Positions 1 through 10,122 of a stretch of 16,973 nt of DNA are shown here, in pieces. The notes beneath the pieces are model-generated. The model made no database searches. It was not told the origin of the DNA and saw only the letters and a list, made by a program, of their open reading frames with translations. The stretch spans positions 1-16,973 of the forward strand of contig JAHLKC010000305.1 of NCBI GenBank assembly GCA_025449115.1, read 5' to 3'. Source of the DNA: Chytridium lagenaria (lineage: Eukaryota; Chytridiomycota; Chytridiomycetes; Chytridiales; Chytridiaceae). How positions within the stretch are numbered: the stretch's first letter is position 1; each line of letters starts with the position of its first letter. Position numbers and translations under genes: made by a program.

Positions 1-497
1 GGTGGGGATGGCGGTTATTGGGGCTTGGGCGTGAATGTGAAATGATGTACCTGTTGGTGTGCGTGTGTGTGTTTGAGAGCATGATGATTTCATACTAATT
101 TTGTTCATTTCATTAATAATAAATCACCTCATTTTTTTTTAATATATGTTACACAAATTATATATCCAGGAAGGTCCTCCCTTCCTTTTGCTCCGACGGG
201 TACAGTTCCAAGCATTTGCAACCACCAAAGAGGGAGACTATCCCCATCCCATCGACTTGTCTCGGCTATCATCAACTCATCACCTTCATCTTCACGCTTT
301 CATCCACAAACTACCCCCCTGTCTGTCAGAGCGCCCATTCTTTTCATATTCGTTTGTCACTATCATTCTCTGTCCGTCTTATCGAAACCATCATACTGCG
401 GACATGAATTCGTGGTGACCCACTATTCTTCCTTTTATCTGTGAGATAGCGACACTCGGACGGTACTCTTTGGTTGAGGTTTGGTTTTGGTATGATG

Positions 498-725
498 TAG
501 CGTGAGCTTGGTTTCGTATGATATGTCTTTTAACGTTTTTATTGAAGACATCATGTATGCTCATACAGGGCGGGAGGTACTTTAAGGGCTTTTCTTGATT
601 TACGTTGGTTGAGCTATATTGCTCTAACGTGAATTTGTTTGGTATGAAATGCCTATTATTTATTGGCATCATTCACATCATCTATGCTTATTCACGGAAG
701 TGAGGTACGTTGAGCGGTTTTCCTA
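498..725 (+). repeat. Degenerate direct duplication of about 100 bp
   Basis: Bases 498-598 and 625-725 align by eye over about 95 nt at roughly two thirds identity with small gaps. Shared landmarks in the same order are CGTGA near the start, a GTATGA-ATG word, CATCAT-TATGCT-AT, then GAGGTAC and a final TTTTC. The copies are old and carry no open frame. They may be a decayed insertion or a local tandem duplication. Confidence 0.5.
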
Positions 726-2654
726 AAAGATGATTTATTTAGAACTCTCTTTTTCAGTGCATAGTTAACTTGCTTCCAACAGAGACGATACGAGGCTTTA
801 TTTTTCTCGTCAAGGTATGGTCACCGTCACTTTTTTTCTTTCACTGGAATATAACGTTGCCTCAGCGTAAATGACTCGACACATACGTTAAGCGGTCCAA
901 ACAGCACTCAGATTTAGGTTCAACTCTTCACACAAACGTCTTTTCTCGATGATGACGTCTTTTTTTCTATTGTGAACAGTATATTTTTGTGTCCGGTATA
1001 TTCACCTTACTTTAGTTTTTTTTCTATTTTTTCGTGTAGAACCATCATCAACGTTCAACACAGGAATGAGCGGCTTTCCTACTTTTTCTTAGTGAGAGGG
1101 GTCGCCCACGATACTTTCATGGTATATTTTGGTAAAGGTACCTTATCGTTATCAACTTTTTTCGATCATCCGTGAATCGTCTGCTCTTTTTTTTTTTATC
1201 GAAACTGATACGCCTTGTGAAATGCAGGAAGAATCTCACGTGCGAGTGGATTCCATTTTGAAAGAGCCAATGTCTACTTCTTCGTCACTCGCCCAATTTG
1301 TTCCAACGTTTAACTTTGGTTCAAGTATCCCTAGCGCGGTGTACTGAAACAACGTTAAGATTCCTTACCTTTCCCCTTTTATGTTTCCTCACCGCGAAAA
1401 ACTGGGCATTGCCTTCTAACACCCCCTTTTTCTTTTTTTTCTTTCTCTTTTTTCAACAAAATCAGGTTTTCTTGTGAGGGAACGCAGAAGTTTTTGTGGA
1501 GGTACGCTGCATTTCCGTGATTTTGTTAAATGTGCTTTTTTTTTGAGTTAGGAAGGTGTTTGGGCAACGTTGGGAATGGGGTTTCGTTTGCTTATCATGT
1601 GAGGCTAGGCAGGCAGCGTGGTGTGATATGCGTGAACTTTCATATGGAGTGTGGAGGGATATGTCAGTAGTATATTCTTAGGTACCCTTCCTGTGCTTTG
1701 CTATTGGAGGGGTTTGCTTGAATGCATGAGAGATAGGGAGAGACGTGTGGGTTTCGGGATACAAGTATCAACTTATCAGCGCTCTGGGATGACCCCAAAT
1801 CAAATATCTAACATAAAGTAAGTGAATCATTATTCAGACAATAGGGTTCACGAGTAGCTGAATCATTGGAGTTGGATTCGCGACGGTATGGGAAGGGAAG
1901 ATGGCTTTTGAGTATATCGTTCTATTCGTAATTTTGAGATAGTTGGAGGAGAGGGAGACTTTGCAAAGTGGATGTTTTGATGTAAACGTAAGCAGTACAT
2001 CACTTTCTTATCACGTAGGGAGTTACCGTGCGTGCCTTTTGCTGATGTTACGTGGTTTTAGGTTTCCGCGCCTCTCTTTCCCTTTATTATTGACATTATT
2101 TCGAGTGAGATAAGAGATTCGGGATCTGGATGTTTCAATTGAACTTGCAACCTCGTTTTTCTTTTGCGTACGGAACCTGGGTGTATGGTATGAGGATGAG
2201 CTTTCCCGAGGAATCGACTCTGTCAAGTCGTGGCTGTAAGAGTTACGAAAGAGGAGGCTTTAGATGTTTTGACTTCATGTATAGCGTCATTTGATCGCGC
2301 ACAGTCCCGATTTTGCGTTGGCTTATATTATAGCGACGCAGACGATGTTGGAGGCGCAGGATGGATAGATATGCGGTGTTGCGACGGTATTTTTTGATAG
2401 TTGTGATGGACGTCGGGAGGCTGGATTCAGGCAGTTTGGGTGGTAATTGATTATGATGAAAATGGTTTTTTTAATTGGCAAAATAGTGTTTGAAGGGTGT
2501 GGATATGGATGACGGTTGTTTCTTATTCCAGTGCTCTTGCTTTTTTTTGTTGTTTTTTTCCAAGCTCAAGGGAACTTTGTAGTAACCATTAAATAACGAA
2601 AGAGGTGTTGACATTGTGATTACACTCTATAAGGTATATTTTCAGTAAAAACTT

Positions 2655-2729
2655 TCATGCGCGATGATCATGTCCGCGAAAAGTTTAATCTGGGACGCTC
2701 ATGCCCGCGAGCAGATTTATAATCCAGTT
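2655..2729 (+). repeat. Short repeats of a TCATG-CCGCGA motif upstream of gene A
   Basis: TCATGTCCGCGAAAAG starts at 2668 and TCATGCCCGCGAGCAG at 2699, exactly 31 nt apart, each followed by a similar TTTA/TTTATAATC tail. A weaker third start, TCATGCGCGATG, lies at 2655. The array is about 310 nt upstream of the gene A start codon, so it could hold regulator binding sites, or it may be a chance short duplication. Confidence 0.4.
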
Positions 2730-2996
2730 TTAGAACGCGGACTAGGGACGTGACAATACGTATTATTACTGCCATATGGTTAATTATTTCACTCTCTGTT
2801 GTTGGTGTTGCCTACATAACTTTTTTTTAGTTTCGAGATATTAGAGTGACACTGGTTGTGCGTGGCATTTAGAAGGCGGCGCGATTATCCAACTCTCATC
2901 TTCAAAGCCCACGGACAAATTGTGGCGGTATGGCTTAGGTTGAACAAAAAAACTCGTGTCCCATATTTTGTCTTTTCTAAGCCGAAGTGACAGGTG

Positions 2997-3004
2997 TATA
3001 AAAA
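2997..3004 (+). promoter_or_regulatory. TATA-box-like element of gene A
   Basis: TATAAAAA lies 35 nt before the ATG at 3039. The region between is C- and A-rich, without another ATG, and ends CAAGCAACC before the start codon, a normal fungal start context. The short distance implies a very short 5' leader if this is the true TATA element. Confidence 0.55.
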
Positions 3005-3038
3005 ACCTGCAGTTACCCACTTCATCACACAAGCAACC

Positions 3039-4512
3039 ATGACCGTCACCACCACTGAAGCTTTCACCGCCATCGTCGCAAACTGGCCCTCCATCAAAGA
3101 ATCTCTTGAAGCTGTTAGTATTTTGTGCAATTTTTCCTGATATTCACCTTCTTCTCGCAGAAAAAAGCCGTCGACGCTGCATTTGCCACCTCCGACCTCC
3201 ACAGAGCCAACGCAAGGGCCGCCCGAAAGGAGTTGTAAGTTTACTATTTCATTAATCTCGACCCCCCTGCACCCCATTCCCCATAACACTGCTCGAATAT
3301 ATATAGTGAGGAGTTTGTTGAAAAGACGCAGGGTGTTAAAGCAATCTTCAAGGTAATTGAAACTCTTCCTTTTCTCTCTTTTATGTTGACTCACCCATCT
3401 TTTTTTTTTTTTTTTCTTCAGTTTAACAAGAAAAGCACGCAGCGTGAACTTCTATCAATCGTCGAACGTGAACGTAATGCCGCTCTTGAGAGTGAATCAA
3501 AGGCTGTGGAGATGAGTCAAAAGGTAGACATAGCCTTTCTTAATTCTTTCCACTTTGATTCACTATATACACCCTTCCTTCACCCATTTTCTGCTCTTTA
3601 TTCACCAACATTTGTCTTTCAGTTTCAATCCAACAGGCCCTCGTTCGACATCCTCGAATCCAACATCTCAATCATCCTCGCCTCCCAACACACCACCACC
3701 ACCAAACACCTCTTCACAACCCTCGCAACCTCTCGCTCTCTCTACGATGCGCTCGTAGTCAACTCTTCAACCACATCGCCGCGCGGACTCTTTTGGTTCA
3801 ATCCCGAAAAGAAGCGGATGCGACAAGAACGCAACTCATCACCGAGTATTCCGGGTAAGTTTTATCGCTTTTACCGTCCCTTTCTCTTTGGCTCATATTG
3901 AAAATACAGGGATGGCTATGAAAGCGCGTATGGAGAAACATTCGTCAACTATTTGTATCTAGATAAAGGAGATTCGTACATTGATCCGAAAACGCAGCAA
4001 AGTACGGCCTTTTTTCATTTTTATTCACTTTTCATCATCCCATATCAAACATTTCCTGACCTCTATTTCAGATGCTATCTACACTTCCGCGGTGGTCACC
4101 GAGAACATCCAAAGAGCCTTCAACCTCGTCCCCGACATTCCTCCCCACGTCACGAAAAGGTAACAAACCTCCATTTTCTTTATGCCATATCTAACTCGAT
4201 TTTTACAACAGGCAAACCATGGATCCTGATGGTCCCGCCGCCAAAGGCCGTAAACGTACCGCCATTGTTATCCAAAACGCCGTCTACAGGCTCGATGACC
4301 TTGTGGATAATTTGGATGCGTCATTGGTCTATGTTGATGAGAAGCTTGAGGAATTGCGGGAGACAGTTGAGAGGGAGGGAGGGAGGGTGAGGGAATGCGC
4401 GGGTGCGATTTGGGGTGGCGCTGTTGAGAATGTTCAGGTTGAAGGGGTGGAGGAAGTTGGGAAATGGATTGGGGAGATGAGTTTGATGGTCAGGGCTTTT
4501 AAGGAGGTGTAA
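3039..4512 (+). CDS. Gene A: hypothetical helical protein, 8 exons
   Basis: I do not recognise the family. Exons by splice sites and phase are 3039-3113, 3161-3234, 3307-3352, 3422-3523, 3623-3854, 3910-4001, 4072-4159 and 4212-4512; all introns are GT-AG, 47-99 nt, the third with a long T tract before its acceptor. The product is about 336 residues. It is rich in charged helix-forming stretches, including an ERERNAALESESKAVE segment in exon 4 and a Glu/Arg-rich helix near the C-terminus (LEELRETVEREGG), so coiled coils are likely. No signal peptide or membrane segment is seen. Exon 5 needs one extra base near 3755-3762: the frame reading SLYDALV must pass into the frame reading QLFNHIAARTLLV, which runs cleanly across the next junction. 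The spliced total is 1010 nt, one short of a multiple of three, and the relic at 8464-8790 confirms the spacing across this point. A soluble structural or adaptor role would be a guess. Confidence 0.82.
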
Positions 4513-5134
4513 TTAATGTGAATGGATATATATATATAAAGGATGTATAGTGAGTTGAGAATAATGTGTTTATTGCTACCTTTTAACGATGACAGGTTGT
4601 GATGCTAATGCATGCATATGACCGGAATCATGAGGACCTTGCGCGGAGAAATTCTTGTAGAGGGCTCTAACCTGTTAACGTTGATTGCCTTCAAGCACAA
4701 TGGAGGCTCCGTTTTTCTCTTGTTTGAGGTTTGAAGCCCGGTTTTTGGTTTGTTTTCTTTTTTTTTGAATTTGTTATTTGTTTTTATTTTGTTGAATTTG
4801 TATCTAGCTTTCAAGTATATTTGAAAAGCGGAGAACCCTTGGAGGAATGGACAGCCAACCCCGACCATTCTGATGGGCGGATGGATGAGTGGTCTCTTGC
4901 ATGTAAAGCTACTCTTCGAATAAACTCAACCCCTTCCCATTGGTCGGGCTCATGCAAATACTGATGGGAATCGGATTGAATGCTCTAAAGAAGGCCATCC
5001 TGCATCAGAATGCATGGAGGTGGTCACCATGTCCATTGCAGCGTTTGGCTGCTGTCAGAAGCTTGTCAGTCGAAAACAATCGCTCTCGCGTGCTGGCGTC
5101 TTAATCTAGACTGTAACTTTGGCCCCGGATTGAC
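4513..5134. other. Gap between gene A and gene B
   Basis: Just after the gene A stop there is a TA microsatellite (about 4527-4540), followed by AT-rich sequence suited to 3' end formation. A 34-codon open frame at 4630-4734 and a longer one at 4731-4964 have some coding-like composition near their ends, but I see no splice links or family similarity and call neither a gene. The last 150 bases presumably hold the gene B promoter; no clear TATA element is seen. Confidence 0.5.
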
Positions 5135-8100
5135 ATGAGGAATCCAAGATCGTCACTGGAAAGGTGGATCGCCGCACTTAACGAGAACAAAGAGCTCTCT
5201 GAGCATATAAGGGTCATTGACTATTTGATTCTGCAGTTATTATTTCTTGCCCTTATAATGACAGCGCCATCGTTGAAGGATACGACAACGGTCTCCCTTG
5301 ATATCGCTGAAGGTATCGTCTACATCTTACTTTACTACCTAACCATCTGATTTCTATCCACAGATATGGCTTCTACTTCTAAAACTGGTCCTATGGAAAC
5401 AACCAAGTTCCACTCATGGCTAAAGATAACTCTTTGGGTTAGCGAGAAATGCTTTAGCGCCGATAAGGTAGATTATAGACCTTTTTCATTGTAGTGTTCT
5501 TCTTTACAGCGTGTAATCGCCTTTCGCTAATGGTCACTTTTGCATACCAGTTCAAGGATTTATCCGTCCACGCCTTGATTGCCTTGGAACATCAGGCGAT
5601 GACTATGAAGGAGCTTGAGGGTGACGAGAGCGCTAAGCGAGCGTTGAAGAAATTTACGCCGTTCCTTTCCAAGGCCATCGAGTCACTGGCACCCGATACT
5701 AAGAAACAGGATAACGAGATGGTATATTGAGATTAGTTCTCTTTTGTTCCTTTTTCTTACCTTTTTTCAGACGGCTATGGAGAAGAGATAAGCAGCGAAA
5801 GCTCGACGGAAAGATCGTCGCGGACTTTGGTAAGTTGTTATCTTCGCATAAAGCTCTTTTGGTGGTTTATATATTGCTCACAATAATTTATAGTTTGGAT
5901 CAAGCAGTACGGTTGAGCACGAAGCTCCAGCTGAAGCTAACGAGCGACATTTGCCTGCTTCCGGGCCGAGAGCGAATATTGAATCAAACAGATGCTCGCC
6001 TTTCTTAGAGTTGACGCCTAATGAGGTGATTGATGCTGAGGTACTTACTACCAAGTTGGCCCTTGCTGTTCAATCTGGTGACGTTGCCGCGGCCCAGAGT
6101 CGCATTTCAGTCGATTATGAGGACGTGTCTATGGGATGTCAAGCCGCGGTATCGAGCAGCATCATGGCTGCTGAAGTTGAGGCTGGGAACACTGTTCTTG
6201 CCGGTCAAGCTGGAAACCTTGCCGAGTCTGACGTAATGACTCGCACCAATGCTACCTCACTTAGTTACGAGTTGGTGACGTCCTTGCCGTTCTTGGACTT
6301 TAATGCTTTGGTTGCTGGCTGAAGTTCTAGACGCTGAGGTTGAGGCAGTCACGCGTGTTTTAGCTGTTCATGAAGGCAACATCGCTGAGTCCCAGCAAAT
6401 GAATTCTATCGGTGCTGCCACGACTGATTATGAGGCGGAGATTATTGCCGCTGAGGTGGACGCGGCGAATCTTGTTTTTGGCTTCTCAGGCTGGCAACAT
6501 TGCCGAGTCTCGGGAAATGACTTTTATTGCTGCTGCCTCGACGATGAGTTGTGAGGCGGATATTATTGCGCTGAGGTGGACTCGCAATCTTGTTTTGGCT
6601 TCGATTATTGTCGCTGAGGTGGACGCAGCAAATCTTATTATTTTGTCTTCTCAGGCTGGTAATATCGCTGAGTCTCGGGAAATGACTTCCATCGGTGCTG
6701 CCTCGACTGATTATGATGCGGATATTATTGCCGCTGAGGTGGACGCGGCAAATCTGTTTTGGCTTCGCAGGCTGGCAACATTGCCGAGTCTCGAGAAATG
6801 ACTTTTATCAATGCTGCTTCGTTTGGTTGTGAGGCCGATATTATTGCCGCTGAGGTGGACGCGGCAAATCTTGTTTTGGCTTCCCAGGCTGGCAACGTCG
6901 CTGAATCTCGGGAATGACTTTTATTGCTGCTGCCTCGATTGGTTGTGAGGCGGATATTATTGCCGCTGAGGTGGACGCGGCAAATCTTGTTGCTGCCTCG
7001 ATTGGTTGTGAGGCGGAGATTATTGCCGCGGGGTGACGCAGCAAATCTTGTTTTGGCTTCTCAGGCTTGCAACATTGCCGAGTCTCGAGAAATGACTTTT
7101 ATCCGTGCTGCTTTGACTGATTATGAGGCGGATATTATTGCCGCTGAGGTGGACGCAGCAAATCTTGTTTTGGCTTCTCAGGCTGGCAACGTCGCTGAGT
7201 CTCGGGAAATGAGTTTTTGCTGCTGCCTCGATGATTGTGAGGCGGAGATTATTGCCGCTGAGGTGGACGCGGCAAATCTTGTTTGGCTTCCCAGGCTGGC
7301 AACATTGCCGAGTCTCGAGAAATGACTTTATCCGTGCTGCTTCGACTGATTATGAGGCGGATATTATTGCCGTTGAGGTGGACGCGGCAAATCTTGTTTC
7401 GGCTTCTTGGGCTGGCAACGTCGCCGAGTCTCGGGAAATGACTTTTATTGCTGCTACCTCGACGATGAGTTGTGAGGCGGATATTATTGCCGCTGAGGTG
7501 GACGCGGCAAATCTTGTTTTGGCTTCTCAGGCTGGCAACGTCGCGAGTCTCGGGAAAATGAGTTTTGCTGCTGCCTCGATGAGTTGTGAGGCGGATATTA
7601 TTGCCGCTGAGGTGGACGCGGCAAATCTTGTTTTGGCTTCCCAGGCTGGCAACGTCGCGAGTCTCGGGAAATGACTTTTATGCGCTGCCTCGATGGTTAT
7701 GAGGCGGATATTATTGCCGCTGAGGTGGACGCGGCAAATCTTGTTCGGCTTCTTGGGCTGGCAACATTGCTGAGTCTCGGGAAATGAGTTTTGCTGCTGC
7801 CTCGATAAGTTGTGAGGCGGATATTATTGCGCTGAGGTGGACGCGGCAAATCTAATTTTGGCTTCTCAGGCTGGCACATCGCTGAGACTCGGGAAATGAC
7901 TTTCATCGGTGCTGCCTCGACTGATTATGATGCGGAGAGTATTGCCGCTGAGGTGGACTCGGCGAAGCTTACTCTGGCTTCTCAAGCTGGCAACATCGCC
8001 GAGACTCAGGACATGACTTGTACCAGTGCTGCCTCGATGACTTCGCGGCTTCGAGGTTGTTGTCGTGTTCATCTTTATATGCTAAGCTCTTGTCGACTTT

Positions 8101-8316
8101 ATCTTTGAATGCTCAACGTTCGCGCGACATTATTGAAGCTGAGTTAACTCGGCCAACCTTGTTCTTGCTGTCCAAGCTGGCAATATGGCGAGGCTCATAT
8201 GTATCGAAGCGGTCGTGACCTTGGTCATCTTGTTGCTCTCCTATTCATGCCTCATACATTGTCTTGGCGATGCAATGGAGGATTGCATGGTTTTTTTGTA
8301 TTCAAGCATTTTTTAA
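5135..8316 (+). CDS. Gene B: repeat protein with 39-residue Ala-rich repeats
   Basis: Family not recognised. Exons are 5135-5312, 5364-5467, 5551-5721, 5771-5829 and 5894-8316, joined by GT-AG introns of 49-83 nt; the product would be about 980 residues. The first three exons are in phase and give a helical N-terminal domain (WLKITLWVSEKCFSADK, then KRALKKFTPFLSKAIESLAP). Exon 4 must be read one base off phase, otherwise the protein stops at 5791; in that frame it gives a Ser/Glu/Thr-rich linker (GYGEEISSESSTERSSRTL) that continues into exon 5. The repeats follow from 6035. After the last unit an indel-free frame (8155-8316) ends in a hydrophobic stretch, EAVVTLVILLLSYSCLI, suggesting a C-terminal membrane anchor. 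The start is uncertain: ATG 5135 adds a hydrophobic segment (LILQLLFLALIM), whereas a later in-frame ATG at 5258 would omit it. Many single-base indels break the repeat frame. It is either a real gene with sequence errors or a decaying one; an alternative is that a short gene ends at 5791. Confidence 0.55.
6035..8200 (+). repeat. Tandem array of about 19 units, 117 bp consensus
   Basis: Units begin GCTGAGGT or a close variant at 6035, 6170, 6333, 6450, 6570, 6613, 6733, 6849, 6965, 7028, 7143, 7257, 7372, 7492, 7606, 7719, 7831, 7947 and 8138. The commonest unit encodes 39 codons, opening AEVDAANLVLASQAGN and continuing IAESREMTFI-AAS-DYEADIIA. In-frame variants have 38 codons (MSFAAASMSC type) or 40 codons (STMSC type). 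Central units are nearly identical and the outer ones diverged, as expected for expansion by unequal crossing-over. Two units are shortened: 6570 (43 nt) and 6965 (63 nt, an in-frame loss of 18 codons). Spacings of 112-116 reflect single-base losses, mostly in T4, A3 and CC runs. The high Ala content with spaced Val/Leu/Ile suggests amphipathic helices. Confidence 0.93.
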
Positions 8317-8463
8317 TTCTAATATATGGTATTTTGACTTCAAAAATACTTTTGACCGTCCTTCTTTATTTTTACTATTACTCGATCAGTGGCCGTGTTT
8401 AACATCGCTCCAATGTTAGTAGAAGTCGTTCAATAATTTACTTCCTCAATAATGACATGCTGA

Positions 8464-8790
8464 CCGACGATAAGACTGAAAGTTATTAATGCGTCATATG
8501 CTAAAGAACGTAGAATTAAGGAACTTCAAGTTTATGCTTGTAAGGCATCCTCGCTTCTAACCAAGGCGCACCGCTTCAAAGGTCTGACAACGTCTCACGC
8601 GATTTACGATAACGCTCGCTGCCAAATATTCAATTGCTTATCTGCGAGGATACTTCTGGTAGATCGATAAAGCTGGCGGATTTAACAAGAACGCAGCTAA
8701 TCACCGGATATTCCTGAGTAATTTAAAACGAGTTTTGGGTGTTTCCCTAACTCTTTTTTTGCTCTGGCTAGGGCGTTGAAGGAGGTGTGA
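8464..8790 (+). pseudogene. Decayed, internally deleted copy of gene A
   Basis: Bases 8464-8664 stay open without an ATG and read through TKAHRFKGLTTSHAIYDN and then QIFNCLSARILLV. Gene A exon 5 has TKHLFTTLATSRSLYDA and QLFNHIAARTLLV at matching spacing. After two small frame changes the match continues as ADLTRTQLITGYS against ADATRTQLITEYS, then reaches a stop where gene A has its donor site. About 60 nt on, ARALKEV followed by TGA matches the gene A C-terminus RAFKEV followed by a stop. Sequence equivalent to gene A exons 6, 7 and most of 8 is missing. No start codon or earlier exons are recognisable. The alignment is by eye. Confidence 0.75.
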
Positions 8791-8971
8791 ATGAAAGAAA
8801 TAATCAAATATATGGATATTCCTTTTGATCTAATAGCCCTGTGCCGAAGATAAAATAAAACTTGTAAGGAAAAGCGTAGTTTAAAAAGTGCCATTATAAC
8901 TATTTAAAGGAATATGCCATGTACAATTAGAGTTTAACACGCCTCAACATATCATCGCACCCCCCATCCTC

Positions 8972-10122
8972 TCACATCCACGCCGAATAATCATAATCCT
9001 GCCTTACATCCTTACACTCCCTACACACAAAATCACAGCAATCCGTCTCCTCCTCCATCTGCGCACACCCCAAACAAGCCGTAGTCCTACAGACTGAGCA
9101 AACCACCTTGACCGTCGAAGGAAAACAACCAGGGCACAATTCCGCACTACACGTCGGGCATGGCGAGGATAACGTTCGTCTGCAAGGTGTGCAGAAACGG
9201 AGGTCGCAGCCTTCGCAACCGGGGGGAAGACGGTGACGGTTGGAATGGATGAAACGTTTGCGACGACGAGCGGTGGTAGGATCTCGTCGCAGCATTCGCA
9301 GGTTGTAAGCCAGAAACGACGGTGAAGGTGGTATTGGGGTCCGTCATGGGAGTTGGAGTGAGAATGTGGCGGGCCCTTTACAGGAGTGTTTTTGGAGAGA
9401 GGGCGGTTAAGAAGTCCTTTAAGACCTTCTGGACCACCTCGTGATAAACAGTGATGGCAAATCTCTTTGCGGATGACAGACACTAGTAGATTATACCAGT
9501 CTATTATGGGAGGATGTGAAGGTTTTGATCTCCAGTGGCAGAGTTGTGAGCGTTCCACGTTAACAGCTCTAACACTATCGGCGACATCTACTACTGCCTT
9601 TGATATAGAAACAGTGGATGAAAATTCCGACAGGCTTCTACGAGACCCGACCACGTCGACTGAGCCTTCCAAAAGCGCGCCGTTATCATCCCCAACGATG
9701 TTGTCAAAAAAGGTTTCCACTGAGCTTTCACTTTCCAAAATCATAAACAATGATTCTCCTTCAGCAGCTGCGGCGACGCCGTCGCCGTGTCTGCCTCTTC
9801 CAGCAAAACTTCTGGGCCACCAGAACAGCTTTCACTCTCACCCACTAACTGTTCCTCCTCCCTCCAAGAATTAACCTCCGGCATTTCTTTGATGCCTCTC
9901 CATCCGTTTCCGAACCTCCTCTTCACTGATGTTTCCCAACGCCGACAGGCACATGGTGCGCCATAAAGAGGAATAGCCAGACCGCCGTGTGAGCTCATCG
10001 AACAGGGTTTTAGAGCTATGTGTTAGATGCAGTAGGTCTTGAGGACTGTAGGATGCTTGATAGGCCGAAATGCAGACCATCACTTCAGGAGGTAGGATTC
10101 CTGAACGGCTCCTTTGCGTCAT
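8972..10122 (-). CDS. F-box-like protein with Cys-rich zinc-binding C-terminus
   Basis: The product is about 380 residues with no intron needed. The chosen start is the ATG at 10122 (MTQRSRSGILPPEVMV). Residues about 8-55 resemble an F-box: LPPEV, then SPQDLLHLTHSSKTLFDEL and SSLWRTM. F-boxes bind Skp1 in SCF ubiquitin ligases, with the rest of the protein choosing the substrate. The middle is acidic and Ser-rich. From DWYNLLVSVIRKEICHHC onward, Cys pairs accumulate: CHHC, CECC, CEGC, CTPC, CPTC, CPGC, CSVC, CLGC and CREC, suggesting several zinc sites. The C-terminus is DYDYSAWM. Frame corrections are needed near 9867-9880, 9771-9790 and 9262-9280. Basidiomycete F-box proteins often carry a Cys-rich segment after the F-box, which supports the call; the substrate is unknown. 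It lies downstream of SED5 on the same strand. Confidence 0.7.

Larger units (their letters stand above)
1..2990. other. Long gene-poor, T-rich stretch
   Basis: No gene can be supported here. The plus strand is rich in T and in GT, with many T runs, and every open frame is short. The first 45 bases read as a Gly/Trp-rich tail ending in TGA and could be the last codons of a gene entering from the left, followed by an AATAATAAA-like string near 115-123. Bases 160-405 are pyrimidine-rich, as in many fungal 5' leaders, but the ATG at 404 is followed by a stop after four codons and no convincing donor site. An open stretch at 1229-1347 (about 40 codons, ending TGA) follows a plausible AG acceptor and could be a last exon, but nothing links to it upstream. 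I found no tRNA, rRNA or transposon hallmark. Confidence 0.6.

Noticed and set aside
2885..3394. 169-codon open frame on the minus strand
   Set aside because: It lies antisense to the first three exons and introns of gene A, has no family features, and the plus-strand gene has consistent splice sites and phases.
3383..3901. 172-codon continuous frame on the plus strand
   Set aside because: It translates through two introns of gene A (3353-3421 and 3524-3622); only its exon segments are real.
4630..4964. Short open frames between genes A and B
   Set aside because: The composition is suggestive in places, but no splice pairing, family match or conserved start supports a gene.
5135..5791. Separate small gene ending at 5791
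   Set aside because: It is possible, but the other frame of exon 4 gives a Ser/Glu linker that splices in phase into the repeat exon through a good GTAAGT donor, so one gene with an indel is preferred.
6841..7906. Minus-strand open frames within the repeat array
   Set aside because: They are shadows of the 117-bp repeat; the whole-codon length variants and Ala-rich helix pattern fit the plus strand.
6035..8200. CRISPR array or satellite DNA
   Set aside because: There are no unique spacers, the units are coding-like with codon-length variation, and they join an intron-containing gene in a fungal context.
6035..8200. Programmed frameshifting or translational recoding in gene B
   Set aside because: The indels fall at different places in each unit, go both ways and have no shared slippery site; unrelated genes nearby show the same kind of indel.
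9467..9874. 135-codon plus-strand frame
   Set aside because: It is antisense to the acidic middle of the F-box gene, and low-complexity Ser/Glu codons leave the opposite strand open.
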